64,000 nt of DNA from Sycobia sp. Sy_11 (GCA_018907035.1 JACCIC010000301.1:1-64000); one strand, 5' to 3'. Counted from the stretch's first letter, positions 20,396-32,110 are shown. The notes: generated from the sequence alone by a model not told the origin. Made by a program: numbers and translations.

Positions 20396-21480
20396 CCTCG
20401 GAACATGCTTGCAGCCATGGAAGATAGTGATCTCTTCGAAAGACCGCGAAAGAGTCCTCTTCGAATGCCACAATACGCCCACAGCAGGCCACTTTGGGGG
20501 TAACAAGACAACAAAATCAACCAAAGTTATTACTGGTTTGGCATGTGAAAAGGCGTGTACAATTACGTCAAACACTGCTCGGAATGCCAACTCCACAAAG
20601 TATCACAGCGATCACCAGCTGGACTAATGTTACAACGAAATCTCGAAGGCCCCTGGACAAGTGTGGCACCCAACATTATGGGACACTTACCCCCGAGAAA
20701 ATGGCAGCAGAAATATTTGCTGATTTTTTAAGATCTTTTCACTAAATACATAGAGGTGAAACCATTGCGTAAGGCCACAGGACAAAACATCGTCAGAGCC
20801 GTAGAGCAGCTCATAATATTCAAATCGGACTGCCCAAAATTTTTAATAACTGACAATGGTACCGAGTTTGCGAACAAGTTTGTCAAAGACAAACTTGAAA
20901 AACTGGGTATCATTCAGCAAATCAAGTGGAGAGAGTCGACAGGACCATAAAATCAATAATCTCGATCTTCATCGGAGAACATCACCGAGAGTAGGACCTC
21001 TACCTTGAAGAATTTGCCTTTGCAGCAAACATATGTGTACAAGTGAGTACGCAGGTGTCGCCTGCTTTCCTTAACTTTGGACGTAATTCAAGAGAAGGAT
21101 CCAGGTACTGCAATGTACACGAAAATGTAAATATAAGATCCCTGACACAAAAAGACTGGTTGAACTGTATGAAACAGGTACCAGCCATTTACTTCCTAGT
21201 CGAAAAATATTTGACTGAAGCCAGTAATAAGCAGGCTCACCACTATACTAAAACCAGAAGATAGGAAATTTTCAAAACCGATGACTTGCTATGTCAACGC
21301 AATCACGTATTATCGTGCGGCTCCGACAGTTTTTCGGCCAAATTGGCACCGAAATACATAGCCCCATGTCGCGTCATAAAGAGAATTTTTTGAGTTATTT
21401 ATGAATTGGAAGATGTAGTCAACAGGAAGCGAACGAGAGTACACGTTTCTGACATGAAGCAATATCACTTTCCTAACGAT
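20396..21480 (+). pseudogene. Integrase of copy 2 (decayed)
   Basis: Zinc finger text ECHNTPTAGHFGG then CSECQLHK (20460-20600), core pieces GPWTSVAPNIMG (first Asp changed to Asn) and FLITDNGTEFANKF (second Asp kept, about 20845), then the catalytic Glu region shortened: QANP is missing and the frame goes from IQQI to WRESTGP. A C-terminal part (STQVSPAFLNFGRNSRE, then SDMKQYHFPND) aligns with copy 1 to about 21475. Stops and frameshifts; inactive. Confidence 0.8.
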
Positions 21481-21486
21481 CCCCCA

Positions 21487-21499
21487 TCTCTTCCCACAG
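21487..21499 (+). promoter_or_regulatory. Candidate 3' splice site upstream of ORF3 (copy 2)
   Basis: CATCTCTTCCCACAG/GT with a long pyrimidine tract, 12 bases before the ORF3 ATG at 21512. Same position and CCACAG/GT text as at 5402 in copy 1. Confidence 0.45.
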
Positions 21500-21511
21500 G
21501 TACAATCCAAG

Positions 21512-22324
21512 ATGTTCAGAGTAATAGGACGCGACCGAGGACTACGTCACTCAATAGAGAGCGCCATATTGTGTAAGCTCGGGGACGCGCATACTTCCGA
21601 TGATCGTCTTCGACCAGGAAACAGTGAAGAAACGCGTAACAGGACATCTTGCCGGGAATGTACCGGCAGAAGAGTAGATGTCAATGGTCAATATGGCAGA
21701 CACCATAAAAGAGGTAGAAAATTTCTGCGCTCCAACCGATCTCATTGGGTTTAGCCCTGACTCAACCCAAGAGATCGACGCTGATGAGGAAGGGCCGATG
21801 GTCATGAAAACGGTCGATGTGAGTTCGTTTACTCTATCTCTGCTAGACACGAACAATCCTTCAACAGACAATAAAGAACAGCAATATTCCTCTCACCCAA
21901 TCCCTATAGAGTCATATTAGCCGCTGAGACGTACTGTTAAGAAAAAGGAAAAGGATACGGATTTAATTTAGAATCCTTTCACACAAACCTATAACGATGT
22001 GGAAGACTGTCATGACAATTGCAATCGATACTGACTCCGACAGCAACGACTCACAAAGAACGAGTCCCTTGGAACCATCCCGCAGGAAGATTATCAGCCA
22101 TCGGACACCAGCGGACACTATCCCGTACACGTCTGGACGACAAATCTATCTGGCTACAGTCATCCACGCTGAACCGATTGTCTACGTTAGTACCCTGGAA
22201 GAAGGCGAGTTTCGTTTTTACCGGGGCGACCATTGGGCGATTATGTGATCGGTCGCCATGCAAAAAACAGACAACTCGAAGACCCGTCCGAAGTCCCCGG
22301 GACGACGTTAAGACGACCTGGACA

Positions 22325-22330
<6 letters not shown>
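21512..22330 (+). pseudogene. ORF3 of copy 2 (decayed)
   Basis: Starts with MFRVIGRDRGLRHS, as in copy 1. The LIGFSPDSTQEID block lies in another frame at about 21745 and SFTLSLLDTNNPST follows. The conserved block PIVYVSTLEEGEFRFYRGD is at about 22172-22230 and ends with a stop. The 18-residue repeats and the C-terminal zinc knuckles are absent; the copy ends in a (TA)n tract near 22332. Useful because it shows which ORF3 parts are conserved: N-terminus, FSPD patch and YVST block. Confidence 0.75.
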
Positions 22331-22331
<1 letters not shown>

Positions 22332-22370
<39 letters not shown>

Positions 22371-22376
22371 ATATTA
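22332..22376. repeat. (TA)n(TG)n microsatellite
   Basis: TA repeats followed by short TG repeats at the 3' boundary of copy 2. Confidence 0.9.
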
Positions 22377-22399
22377 TATAAAATGGACGGCAGTATATC

Positions 22400-22588
22400 A
22401 ACTATTTGAAATGAACGCTACATGGAAACAGCTATTCATACAGAAGCAACGATAGGTAAATTACGGTCCATTATTTATAGAAATATAGATTTATATATAT
22501 AGAGTAGTTTTTTACTTAGATATTATTAAATTGTTTATAAAATGGGTTAAATTCTTATCTCGGGCGAAGCCGAGACGGAGGGTGATAG
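22400..22588 (+). mobile_element. 3' end of the Helitron-like family (fragment)
   Basis: Matches, in reverse orientation, the ends at 46485-46650 and 56288-56450: GAAGCAACGATAGGTAAATTACGGTC, then AT-rich text, then the hairpin CTCGGGCGAAGCCGAG and a tail ending GATAG before T. A hairpin about 10 bases before a CTRR-like end is what Helitron 3' ends look like. Only the last ~190 bases are present, next to an LTR. Confidence 0.55.
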
Positions 22589-22599
22589 TATATATATAG

Positions 22600-23464
22600 T
22601 GTCCGGCTAAACTGCGGGTCCGCGGTAAAAACCGAGTATTCGCGCGTAATAGCGAAAAGGCGCGAAGCGCGAGCCGCGAGAGTGTGCGACCATGGCAAAG
22701 AAAGCGGAAACGAGAGAAGAAGACCTTCTTCCCCGCCCAGCTACAGTACGACGTTGTCGTCGAGAGAAAGAGAGAGAGAGAGTACCAGGCAATCTATCGC
22801 TTCTACCTCAAGCCCGATTCTCCACCGGTGTCCACCAGCTTCGCGGTGATCAACCTTACTCACCACGCTATCCCAGCGAGGTCCCGTAGCTGCGCGATCG
22901 TCGTACGGTCGTATATCTACAGAGTAAAGCGGAGAAGAAGAAGAGTCAGAAAAAGAAGGAGGCCACTGAACTCCGAAAACATGAGAGAGAATGAGAGCCA
23001 AGAGCAAGGGGAAGACTTCCAGCATGAGAGAAAGCTACGGCAGAGTTCCATCTCGGTAAGTAGCATTTATGTATTGACTTAGATAGAAGAGTTTGCGTCC
23101 CCGCGAGCAAGCGCGCCATGATTGTACGGCCGCCGCGCATTTCTGTAGTATAGTTTGTGCACGTCGCCTGTTTCCCCCTATTCCACTCCCTGCTGCAGGT
23201 ATCCCACGTGTCCGCGGAATCCGCTCACTGTCAGCACGTCATCGCCGCACTACGTATATTTATATTGTTATATATATTGAGAGCATTGTTATTGTTGCGA
23301 AGCGAGAACACGCGAATAAATAATAAATATGGTTTAAAGACTAATCAGAGTGGTATTCATTTTCGTATCCCGTTCCCATTTCTGCTCCAGAGCCACCGGA
23401 ATGCTGCCAGAACTCAGCGTATTCACGGACAAGTAAGTAATAATCCTTACTAAATGGTTATAAA
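22600..23464 (+). repeat. LTR of the Osvaldo-like family (copy 3, 5'-type)
   Basis: CpG-rich start at about 22600 (TGTCCGG, approximate), AATAAATAATAAA poly(A) text at 23316-23330, and the family end GGTTATAAA directly before the primer site. Splice-like signals: CTCGGTAAGTAGC at 23052, pyrimidine tract with AG at 23390, and ACAAGTAAGTAA at 23430. The first two are 335 bases apart, against 338 in the 12773-13678 LTR. Confidence 0.7.
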
Positions 23465-23485
23465 TGGCGCCCACACAGTGTGGCC
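23465..23485 (+). promoter_or_regulatory. tRNA-Lys primer binding site (diverged)
   Basis: TGGCGCCCA matches the tRNA-Lys complement for nine bases, then diverges (CACAGTGTGG). Directly follows the LTR end. Confidence 0.55.
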
Positions 23486-24630
23486 TGCAGGCATAACTGG
23501 CGTTATCTCGGCGAGTTCGACTTACGTACGGCAACCTATCTTCCCCTCCGCACAATCGCGCTGCCAGAAGAGACGCGCTAAAATTGCACACGAAAAGCGC
23601 GTGAACGCGAAAATACCGTCCCACACAGTTTCCCCGTACGAATTTACGAGTCCCGGTTAGAGAAAAGTAAAAGTACAATAGCAAAAAGACCGACGCAACA
23701 ATTTTAATAAATATTGGTTTCCTTACGTCTCCGTTATTGCCGTATCATGCCATGTTGTTTAATATATTTATGCATGTACAGTATAAAATATTTTATTTCA
23801 AAGATATATAAAATTTTTATACATTTTATATACATGTACATATATATATATATATATAAATTCTTTTATATTTATGCTTGTATTATACATTCTATTTTAT
23901 TTGTGATTATTTACCATAGCACATATATTATATTTATATTCACTTATTACAATTGTCCTGAATGGTTTACTCGTGGCCTCTTCCCCTTATCGTCCAGCTC
24001 ACTAGCTTGTAGAAGTTAGTGGCAAATACCCTTTGTATTCTTTCGAGCTACCCCTCACATTAAAAAGCAGTATGAAAAGTATCGCATCATACTTTTCTCC
24101 TATTAGTTGTACTTAGCTAAGTAACAGCAGCTGACAGCTGCCATACTAAGTACACATGTGTACACTGGAGATTTTTGTTTGAGCAAAAAGGAAGCGAAAG
24201 AGAGCGAAATCTCCAATTCGGCAAACTGCATGTTATTCAGAAGAACGACACTTATCAGCAAAGCCTAAATCCAGAAGGATTTAATGAAAATTTACAGCCT
24301 ATGCTGAAGAAAATTATAGCGTAAACAAGCCCTCGACGAGCCATATATATATATAACACTCAATAGTAAAGTTTTTTCAAGCAATTTACTTTATTTTGCG
24401 AATTAGCAGGATGAGAAACAGGAGGATTATCGATACAGCAAGTAGAATCGATAAACAGTATATTTATTTGTTTTAATACGGCGAAGCAGAGACGGTAGTT
24501 ACAGTCAATGCCGAAACAGTCACAAGAAGAAGGTAGACACAAGGCAGGAGACACACAAAATTGAAATCCCTCATCCAGATATCGTACAGGAACACCTCCT
24601 CTGCCTGGATCAAGACCAATAAGCGAATCT
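23486..24630. other. Leader of copy 3 then AT-rich DNA, no gene seen
   Basis: About 200 bases of CpG-containing leader after the primer site, then AT-rich sequence with a short (TA)n near 23840. No gag leader like those at 537 or 16913 is visible. A palindromic stretch AAGTATCGCATCATACTT lies near 24076. Confidence 0.45.
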
Positions 24631-25600
24631 CGATTCAGGCCTAGGAGCCCATCGCCACGAAATATGACCTATACCACCACCAGCCCCTCTCGCAATTACC
24701 GCCCAGCCCGAGAGAACAACCGATACACGGATCATGACAGGAGGCGTCATGAGTCGGCACGACTACCTTACACAACGAGACTCCCCGAACAACGAATGAA
24801 ACAGCTAATACAAAATGTACAACAATAATAGTCACTGATGTTACTGGGTCCCGAAATGCAGGCCCAATACAGGAAGACGTGAATCGATTCTTCGAACATC
24901 GAACTATCAGGCAAGATATTCCCGGCGCTGATAGACCCCAGGGCGCGCAAATCCTATATTGGACCACGACCAGCAAGAATCGTAAAAGCAGCAATTATAC
25001 CAATGGTGTCATGCATACAGCTGCCAGATGGACAGATTTACTCCAACGATGGAGAATTAGATTTCCTCTTGAAAATAGACGGGCAACAGGTTACAACGCG
25101 CTTCAGAGTGTCTACATCCTTGACGTACGATATATCCTCGGAACGGTTATTTTGATCCAACTATAAATGACGACTAATTTCACCAAGATGACCTGGCAGA
25201 CGCCTAGAAATATAGTAGGGAACTATTTGACGTAATCGAACAACGAATTGCAAGCAATCACTGCCTTAACAGTAATAAATGGAGTTGCCACTTTGAAACA
25301 GAGATAGAGACAACAACTGAACCAGCTACTGAACCAGCTGATACCGGACAGGGACTTTAAGGCTCACGGAGATACTCGCCACCATATAGATGTACAAGGC
25401 CATCGACCTATGAAACAGCGCCACCGCCACATACCGGACAAATTATTATGACAAGCCTACGCAGAAGTCGACAGACTTGTCGCCGAAGGCATTTTAGAAC
25501 CTTCGGACAGCTCGTGCAGTAGTTGTCCGGTGATCGTGCCGAAAAAGGACGGCAAGATCCGGTTTTGTATAGACTACCTAGCACTGGAAAACGCGGAACA
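24630..25600 (+). pseudogene. Gag end, protease and RT start of copy 3
   Basis: The Arg/Ser/Pro-rich end of gag (RPRSPSPRN, SPSRNYRPAREN) at 24637-24720 is followed by protease at about 24880: SSNIELSGKIFPALIDP, RARKSYIGP (active site D-P-R-A), then IQLPDGQIYSNDGELDF. RT begins near 25375 (HHIDVQGHRPMKQR), reaches EGILEPSDSSCSSCPVIV and KKDGKIRFCIDY at about 25572, and stops there. The zinc knuckles of gag are missing. Stops are scattered. Confidence 0.75.
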
Positions 25601-25809
25601 CCGCTAGCTCCGCAAACGATCGATCAAAAGACGCAAGAGCGTCAACACGACCTCGACCATGAAAGTTAAGTACACGATATGGGTATGTAGTCCAAGCTCT
25701 GAACAGCGTACAGGGCATAAACGAGCTGGAGGACCTGATAGAGTTCAGTCCGAAATCGATCCAGAAGCTAGGCATCGACGAAGCAAAACTGCTAACACTG
25801 GTGAATTAG
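25601..25809 (+). pseudogene. ORF3 fragment of copy 3, joined to RT
   Basis: From about 25670 the text INELEDLIEFSPKSIQKL matches the ORF3 patch LIQFSPDTTQEF of copy 1, followed by a TAG stop at 25807. RT is therefore fused across a deletion of several kilobases to ORF3. Independent support that ORF3 belongs to the family. Confidence 0.5.
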
Positions 25810-26560
25810 ATTAGATACTAGGCTACTTTGCCCGTCCAGCGCTGTACGAAATTCAAATGACTGACACAAAAAAAACAAAGGTCGCTCAATCATGCATTGT
25901 TGCACATAAATATTCCCGGCCGCACCTAACTTTCGCTTTTTATCGGCCGGTTGCGCTCCAGAGTTTTGCAGTATTGCTGATCTTTTCTTAATGGTGCAGA
26001 TCTGTACATCATTGCGACTTTTGTGGACCTACAGTTTATAGTGGGTTCCGAACCACTTTTATTGCACCATGTATGTTCAGACTAGAGTTGATTACCAGTG
26101 TATAGGCTGGTTTTTCTTATTGCTAATTATGTATTGCGGTTTGTAGACCAGTGTATAATGCTGGTCTACTTATTTAGGAAAAATAATATATTTGTCTTTA
26201 TGTATATATTGCCTTGTGGATGCGGTTAGATTATTTACAGTTTTGTGAACCGGTCCACTATATGAGTGTATATTCTTTGCTTATGTAAAAATTTTTTATT
26301 TATTTGTATATGATCCTTTGTATATATTTTCCTTTAGTTACAACTGCCATATCCCTACCTACCTCTGCAAGTTCCTCCATTATGTCTGCTTCAAGCAGAT
26401 TCTCTATTGCCTCAAGAGACTTCTTTGCCTGTAGGATCTCTATAGCTAGTTTTCGAAGGCTTTATAGTTTATTTGGCTTGTGACGAACTGCGTAGTACAC
26501 ACAGTCCGTCTACAGAAAAAGTGAGAGCGCGGGGCGAGTGAGGACACATGTGCAAGTCGT
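25810..26560. other. 3' region of copy 3 or unknown DNA, hairpin cluster
   Basis: No clear gene on plus. Three inverted repeats lie close together: GTGGG-TTC/GAA-CCAC at 26041-26056, ACCAG/CTGGT at 26094-26111 and the perfect 9-bp GTAGACCAG/CTGGTCTAC at 26143-26169. The last two share the loop text TGTATA. Confidence 0.4.
26300..26458 (-). pseudogene. Short coding-like fragment, unknown
   Basis: About 52 open codons on minus with protein-like composition and probable helix: KLAIEILQAKKSLEAIEN, then MEELAEVGRDMAVVTK, ending TAA at 26300. A stop lies just upstream, so it is a fragment. Heptad-like Leu/Ile spacing suggests a coiled coil such as an element's ORF1 or gag, but I do not recognise it. 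Confidence 0.25.
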
Positions 26561-26567
26561 AAAAATA

Positions 26568-26568
26568 C

Positions 26569-26624
<56 letters not shown>

Positions 26625-26735
26625 GTGCGCGCTAAAAGCGCTTGACTCGTTTCCTTTTCTTACTTTCTTCTAAACGTATACGAATATGAAGGGAAGAATG
26701 TATAAGCACTTGTATACGACGCACGCCGCACAAGC

Positions 26736-26776
<41 letters not shown>
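26568..26776. repeat. (TA)n microsatellites
   Basis: TA tracts at 26568-26622 and 26740-26776, separated by about 110 bases of unique sequence. Confidence 0.9.
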
Positions 26777-27599
26777 AAATTTAATATATACACGTATATG
26801 TATGTACGGGTATATATGCGTATGTGTGTATATATCGGCATACAAGTATATATTCATATAAGTTACATTAAATTCCAAAAGGAAAATAAAAGGAATATTA
26901 TTAAAATAATATAATATTCGTTATAAATCATATTAAATTAATAAATAATCTTATTGGTCTTATAGTATAATAATTATATTAATAATAATAAAATAATTAT
27001 TGTTTTACTCGTTTTTCTTATAACGATAATTAATAATATTACGATATCATAATATTACAATAATATTCTCACTATAGTTAACTAATAATCAAAAGAGTTG
27101 TTTAATGAAAATCTAAGAATCTAATATAAATAAACAACCTATTTCGTTTTACATTATTATTAACAATTATATTATATAATTACTATTTTCAAACAATTAT
27201 AAATTTGAAGCTTATAATCATTAAAAATTGTATTAATCAACTAATTATTATACGAATTACTAACAGTAATTATTTAATAAATAATATATGTTAACTAACT
27301 TATGACTATATAAAAATAATCGCAATTAAAATTGAAAATACTTTTTGAAATAAATATTAAACAAAAATATGCAAGCGTCTATAAACTAAGGTAATGTAAA
27401 CATTGTAAAACATGAGTATGTTATAAATAAATGCCGTAACTTCCTTAATTTTTAAAGTATAGTTACAATTCAAAAAGGAAAATGAATCATAATTTTTAGT
27501 GAACCCAATTAATAATATAACATACTCATGACAAACATGCAAATATGTTTTTTATTGTATAACGAAAAATCGAGCTAGAAAAATTAACGATACGAGCTC
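26777..27599. other. AT-rich intergenic DNA, no gene seen
   Basis: Long runs of AT-rich sequence with ATTATTAATAAT-like text. Nothing protein-like. Confidence 0.6.
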
Positions 27600-28552
27600 G
27601 CGCGGAACTTATTTTCCATATGCTTTGGAAAAGTCGGAATCTCTCCCCCACCGCTGCAAGGCTTGCATAGGACTAATGCAAGTACGTTTTGAAGGAGGGC
27701 GAATAGATGAGATATCATGAGCTTATTGGTCCAAAAGTATCTTTTACGACTTTTCCATAAGCGCAACGTTAGATTTTTCGTATATAAGGAGGTGGAAAAA
27801 CGCAACGAGCATCCCAGTTTCGGGATCCCTCCAGAGAAGCACTGTCTCAGAGAAAGCATTAAGCGGTATATCTGACGCAGTGGTATTCTGAATCGTACTC
27901 GGCATGTTGAGTAAAACGCACTTATAGCGATATACCGACATATAGTACAATTGAAACATCGCGACTCCGCGTGCCATTCCGCCGCATCCGTGGTATATTG
28001 AGGAAAGCTTTAGGCTGTACCCCAGTATACGGCTGTGCGGAAGGCCCCAGTAACTGACAAGGCACCCTGAGCAGTCTGTCAGTTCGGCGCTGCGACCATT
28101 CGCCTTCCCCTAATATACTAGACTTCGGGTGAGCGCTCTCAGCGGTAACCCGAAGGAAGCAAAAACTGACCTACCCATCGGCGTTAGGCCAGCGGTACGG
28201 AGTGACCCTTCGCGTTTGAGTTTTTTTATTATTACGCCCTCACTATACGAGGAGCCGTTTTTCAATCGCGCTTTTCCTCTTCTTAACGTTTACTTAGTCG
28301 TCTCACCGCGTGCTGAGCACTTCTACTATCGTCAGATCGGTCCGCGCCTTATATCAATAGAATATTTGCTGTAAAAGGAAACGTTAAATAAATTCAAAAG
28401 TGAGTATTATTGTCTATATTAATTATAACTAATTCCCTATTCAGTGTTCGAGGTGTTCATGGCATAATTGGATCCTGGGTAAGGTAGTGACTATTATCTA
28501 AGCGCTTACGCGGTAAGATACTAGTATCACTCCTGACGGAATCCAATCATTT
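27600..28552 (+). repeat. LTR of a second LTR-element family (boundaries approximate)
   Basis: Promoter-to-poly(A) architecture: TATATAAGG at 27781-27789, a GC-richer R/U5-like stretch, AATAAA at 28387-28392, then a TGG-starting candidate primer site at 28553. Sequence unlike the Osvaldo-like LTRs. Inverted repeats near the promoter include CATCCCAGTTTCGGGATCC at about 27808. The 5' boundary is not readable. It could be BEL/Pao or another gypsy family. Confidence 0.45.
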
Positions 28553-28571
28553 TGGCCCCTACACTCCGATC
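28553..28571 (+). promoter_or_regulatory. Candidate primer binding site
   Basis: TGGCCCCTACACTCCGATC starts with TGG, as expected for a site complementary to a tRNA CCA end, and follows the LTR-like block. I cannot name the tRNA with confidence. Confidence 0.35.
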
Positions 28572-28729
28572 TTGGTAACGAATTTCGCAAGGAAAATTCG
28601 TTTTGGGATCGTAAAATCCGCGTCGCGAGTATCGTTTATGCAACCCTATCCCTGCTAGTACACGAGAGTGTAGGCAAAAAGGGGGTAATTAAAACCGGTA
28701 ATTACGCGGTAACAGGCTTAATAGAGCTC
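28572..28729 (+). other. Leader of the second LTR element, interrupted
   Basis: About 150 bases of leader-like sequence (CpG-containing, TTTGGGATCGTAAAATCCG) run into the minus-strand LINE. No gag is seen on the far side, so the body is lost or moved by the insertion. Confidence 0.35.
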
Positions 28730-30052
28730 TGACCTCAATAGAGGTATTATCTTCTCTCTGGAATCTGCTTCTAATTTCATCATATTTGGGACAGACGGTC
28801 AGAACGTGCTCTGATGTTTCCACCTCTCCGCATGTGCATGTATCGCTCTCTCTCAGATGGAAGCAAGAGACATAAGAACTGATAAGGTGTCATTATCCAG
28901 ACGGACGTTGCAAGCAACCTCATTAATGGACAACTTACCTACTGGTAGTCGGTAAGCTACGCCCTAGGGGTTCTGCTTACCCCTTACAGTAACAAAGTCT
29001 TGCGATTTAGTCTCTTTAGTATGCCTGAGTCTACGGACATACTCCTTTCTGGCCGCTTTGTATTCTTTCTTGAGGTATTCTCGTCTGACGGGATCACGCT
29101 CTTTCTGGAATACTCGGCCGGCTCGATTTGTAGCCCTTTTCTGTCTATCTAACTAGGAGTTCCCCCACGGAACTCTCCTAACAGCTACCCTACTCCTCGG
29201 TATGGCAGCATTGCATGGTTTCCTCAAAGTGGCTGTCAATGAGCGAATTCTCTCAATAGAATCCATTGTGGAGCCGGGCATTTCTTTAGGGACCTGGTCC
29301 CATTCATCCTCGAGTACAGCGCAGTAGGTATCCTAGTTCGCTTTCTGTGTGGAGTATCTCTTTAGTTTCTAACCTTGATTCGCAGCTCCTGAACTTGCAG
29401 GTGCGCTTGCTCCGATTAAGTGGTACGTGATCGTTCTATGATCACTCGAGGTTCAGTCCTCTCTGACGGACGATCCTGTGACGATTGTCTCGAAATTCGT
29501 GGTGACAAGAATTACGTCCACATTTTCCTCTCCAACTTCATTGAAGATGGTAGTGATACTAGCTGGCACGCTGGTGATTCGGAGATTCCACTGCGCTATA
29601 AAATTTTCCAGCTGGATCTGGCATTGGAATCAACACCTATTAACACCCTCCTCCTTCGAAGTGCATGCAGCACCTTACTCAAGTGGGTAACGTGTACCCC
29701 TATTTCGTGGCTCAGCTGTAAGTATCCACATCGTTAAAGAACGCAATATAACCTCCGTTACAGCGAATTGTATCTTTGCTAGGTGCGTTAGTTTTAGCAC
29801 GTTCACCTCGGGGTTGAGGACTGCGATTATCGCCCAGGGGATTTGCCCTTCCACATATACCATCCTTGTGCACAGCCCGAAACCCTCTATTCGGCTACTG
29901 CGCTGGTATGGCTCCTGGAGAAGCAGGATGTCTATTCCTTTTTCCATACATTTTGATCTGATCTCTGGAGTGACCCTGCGTGCTCTTCTGGCATTTAGCT
30001 GCGCAAAGCGCAGGACAGGTCCACTTCGATTATTTCGTGCATTACTGGCCAT
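28730..30052 (-). pseudogene. R1-type LINE ORF2, RT deleted (element A)
   Basis: Minus strand. Starts near 30052 with an APE-type endonuclease N-terminus (LRFAQLNARRARRV, then IDILLLQEPYQR). Later frames continue through the endonuclease-RT linker (WDQVPKEMPGSTMDSIERI, then RKEYVRRLRHTKE around 29050-29310). The text then jumps, after only part of the linker, to the C-terminal Cys-His motif (DTCTCGEVETSEHVLTVCP, about 28780-28850). The whole RT catalytic domain is missing, so this is an internally deleted copy. Multiple frameshifts. R1-clade assignment rests on the ORF1 zinc knuckles plus APE endonuclease layout. Confidence 0.7.
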
Positions 30053-30067
30053 AGTCCGTGGAGTTCT

Positions 30068-31456
30068 CTAATCTTTCCATGGCAGCTTTGTACGCAGGAC
30101 ACTTGTTGGCCATTGAGCCATGGTTACTTGGCCTTTTGGCCTTTTTGCAATTAACACATTTCGGTGCTCATTCTTTCTTTGTACAATCTTTGTTGCCATG
30201 TTCCTCTGAACTTGGGATGCAGAGGACGTGCAATGTTTTGCTACGTGCCCATACCCGTGGCACTTGTAGCATCTTGTGACGCGGAGGTAATCCTGTACAC
30301 TGCAGGAGAACCACTCAACGTAGACGCTCTTACGTTTTAGCAGTTTGCCTTTGATGTCAGGGGCATCCCCACCACCCAATTTGTGGTCGTATCGCTCCTG
30401 TTGCCCGTTTTGAAGCGGGGCTTGCAGAATTCAGAGAATTCTTCACTTGTTGAGATCAATTCATCGTTTTGTTCGTATATTGCCAAGATCACTTCGTCTG
30501 CCGACATGTCCCTGGGCACGTTGTTGACTATGAGCCTTGGCTTTCCTCTTATTGGGGCCTCAAAAAAGTTCGGTAATGCTTTTTGAAGCTTTTAATTTCT
30601 GGAGCCCCGCCTCAATTACAGTCTCCACAAGGGGGCCCCGCCTGGTCACTCTGAGGTTCCTTATTTCAACCTTGGCCTGCCTCAGGCTGAAGGTCTTTTG
30701 GAAAACTTCTTTCGTTTTACTAATAGAGGATATTTTTTCCTCGTCTCTCGGCTTCAGAGAGACCACTTTTGGTGGTGGTCTGTTTGTAGCCTTCGGAACT
30801 TGGGCCTTAGGAGCAACCAACCTGCGTTCTGCCTGTTTTTGTGTTACTTTGGATACCGCAGATGCGTAGGTCTGCGGTTCCTTATTTTTTACTACAAGCT
30901 CCTGCAGGGCTTCGGATCTAGCCTCCGCACGAGCACATCTGATGGCTATTTCTGAGATGGTCACCATTAACTCTCTGAGGCTTTTCAGTGCCTCCTTCCT
31001 CATTCCTGTATCATCTGTTGCTTTGAGAGCTGTCTTGATGGTTTCAAAGTGATCCGCAGCCTGGGCTGGGACCTCTAGGCAGTCCCTGGTAGTGTTACCA
31101 GGGGTCGGCTCATGCACTGGTGGGGCTGTCCTTACCTCTGTTGTTTGCCCCACCTTTGTGGTTTTGCTGGCCTCTATGTGCGTTTATTTTAGACAGCTGT
31201 TCTGCGTTGACGGCCCTGAGGAGGGACTGACTGGCTTGTCAGTATTTTGCCTGCATTTACTGGCCGCTTGAGTGGCTGTTGGTTTGGCGTCACCTGCCTT
31301 GGTGAGACTAACCTGCGGCGTCTTTTTGTTCCCAAGTTTATTTTTGGGTAGCTCCCTCTCTGTAGTTCGAGCCCTAGTGGGCTTCCTAGTCTCCCTAGCT
31401 TCTCTGTCATTCTCCTTTTCTTCCTCTACTTTCTTCTTACTGTTTGTGTTTATCAT
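30068..31456 (-). pseudogene. R1-type LINE ORF1 (element A)
   Basis: Minus strand. N-terminal Lys/Glu-rich segment from 31456 with a TAA at 31184 inside the frame. A Gln/Glu/Ala-rich probable coiled coil follows (ALKSLRELMVTISEIAIRC). After a frameshift near 30560 comes an RRM-like segment (NNVPRDMSADEVILAIYEQN, 30450-30520), then a CCHC zinc knuckle CYKCHGYGHVAKHC at about 30240-30280. This is the usual ORF1 layout of R1-clade LINEs: nucleic-acid chaperone with basic N-terminus, RRM-like fold and knuckles. It lies 15 bases before ORF2. Broken. Confidence 0.7.
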
Positions 31457-32110
31457 TTATTGTCATACGTCCACCTACTGGGGCCACTTTGCAGCATCCC
31501 GTTCGGTGGACAAGATTTTATTGAACGGACGGTTGTAGTAGGTGTGTAGTAGTGGCAGTTGTAGTGGTTCCCATCTTCTGCCCTGAAACCATGCTTCCCC
31601 TATCGACACGGCCATACAATTTAGGATTACGGGGGTTTTTACAGAGTAGTTCCTTCTCTCGGCCGTGCGATAAAGCCAAGCCCCTGGCCCATCAAAGCAG
31701 AACGTTCCAACGATTTGACTGTCGGTGGTCGCTGAACCACTTGTAACTGGTTTGCGGTAATTAGAAAGCAAGCGCCAATTTCCCACTCCCAGCATCGGTA
31801 ACTCCCGGGTGCACCAAGCCCATTAGGCCAAAAGATCGTTTGATCCTATCCTGAGAGACCATTGCTGTATTATAGCCGCATCCCCCATACATGCTTCATT
31901 CACTAATGATGAGGGATACGTTACCCCGGCACACGAACGTGGACGTAAAGAGTTAGTATTTTAGCGCCGGAAATGACTGACACAGTATTGAAGCACTGAA
32001 GTTGTTGCAGCAGTAGACACAGAACCAAGAAAGAAGAAGACGCAAAGCAGCGGGACGTACTCGCCGAGCACATACCTAGAAAGGTCAGTGCGAGCAGCTG
32101 ATAGTACAAG
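31457..32110 (-). other. Probable 5' UTR of LINE element A, then unknown
   Basis: GC-richer sequence continuing upstream of ORF1 to about 31800-31900, consistent with a LINE 5' UTR. Further on the composition drifts to AT-rich. The 5' boundary is not visible and no coding is seen. Confidence 0.35.

Noticed and set aside
29420..31540. Plus-strand frames rich in Leu, Ser and Phe
   Set aside because: Antisense shadows of the minus-strand LINE ORF1 and endonuclease.
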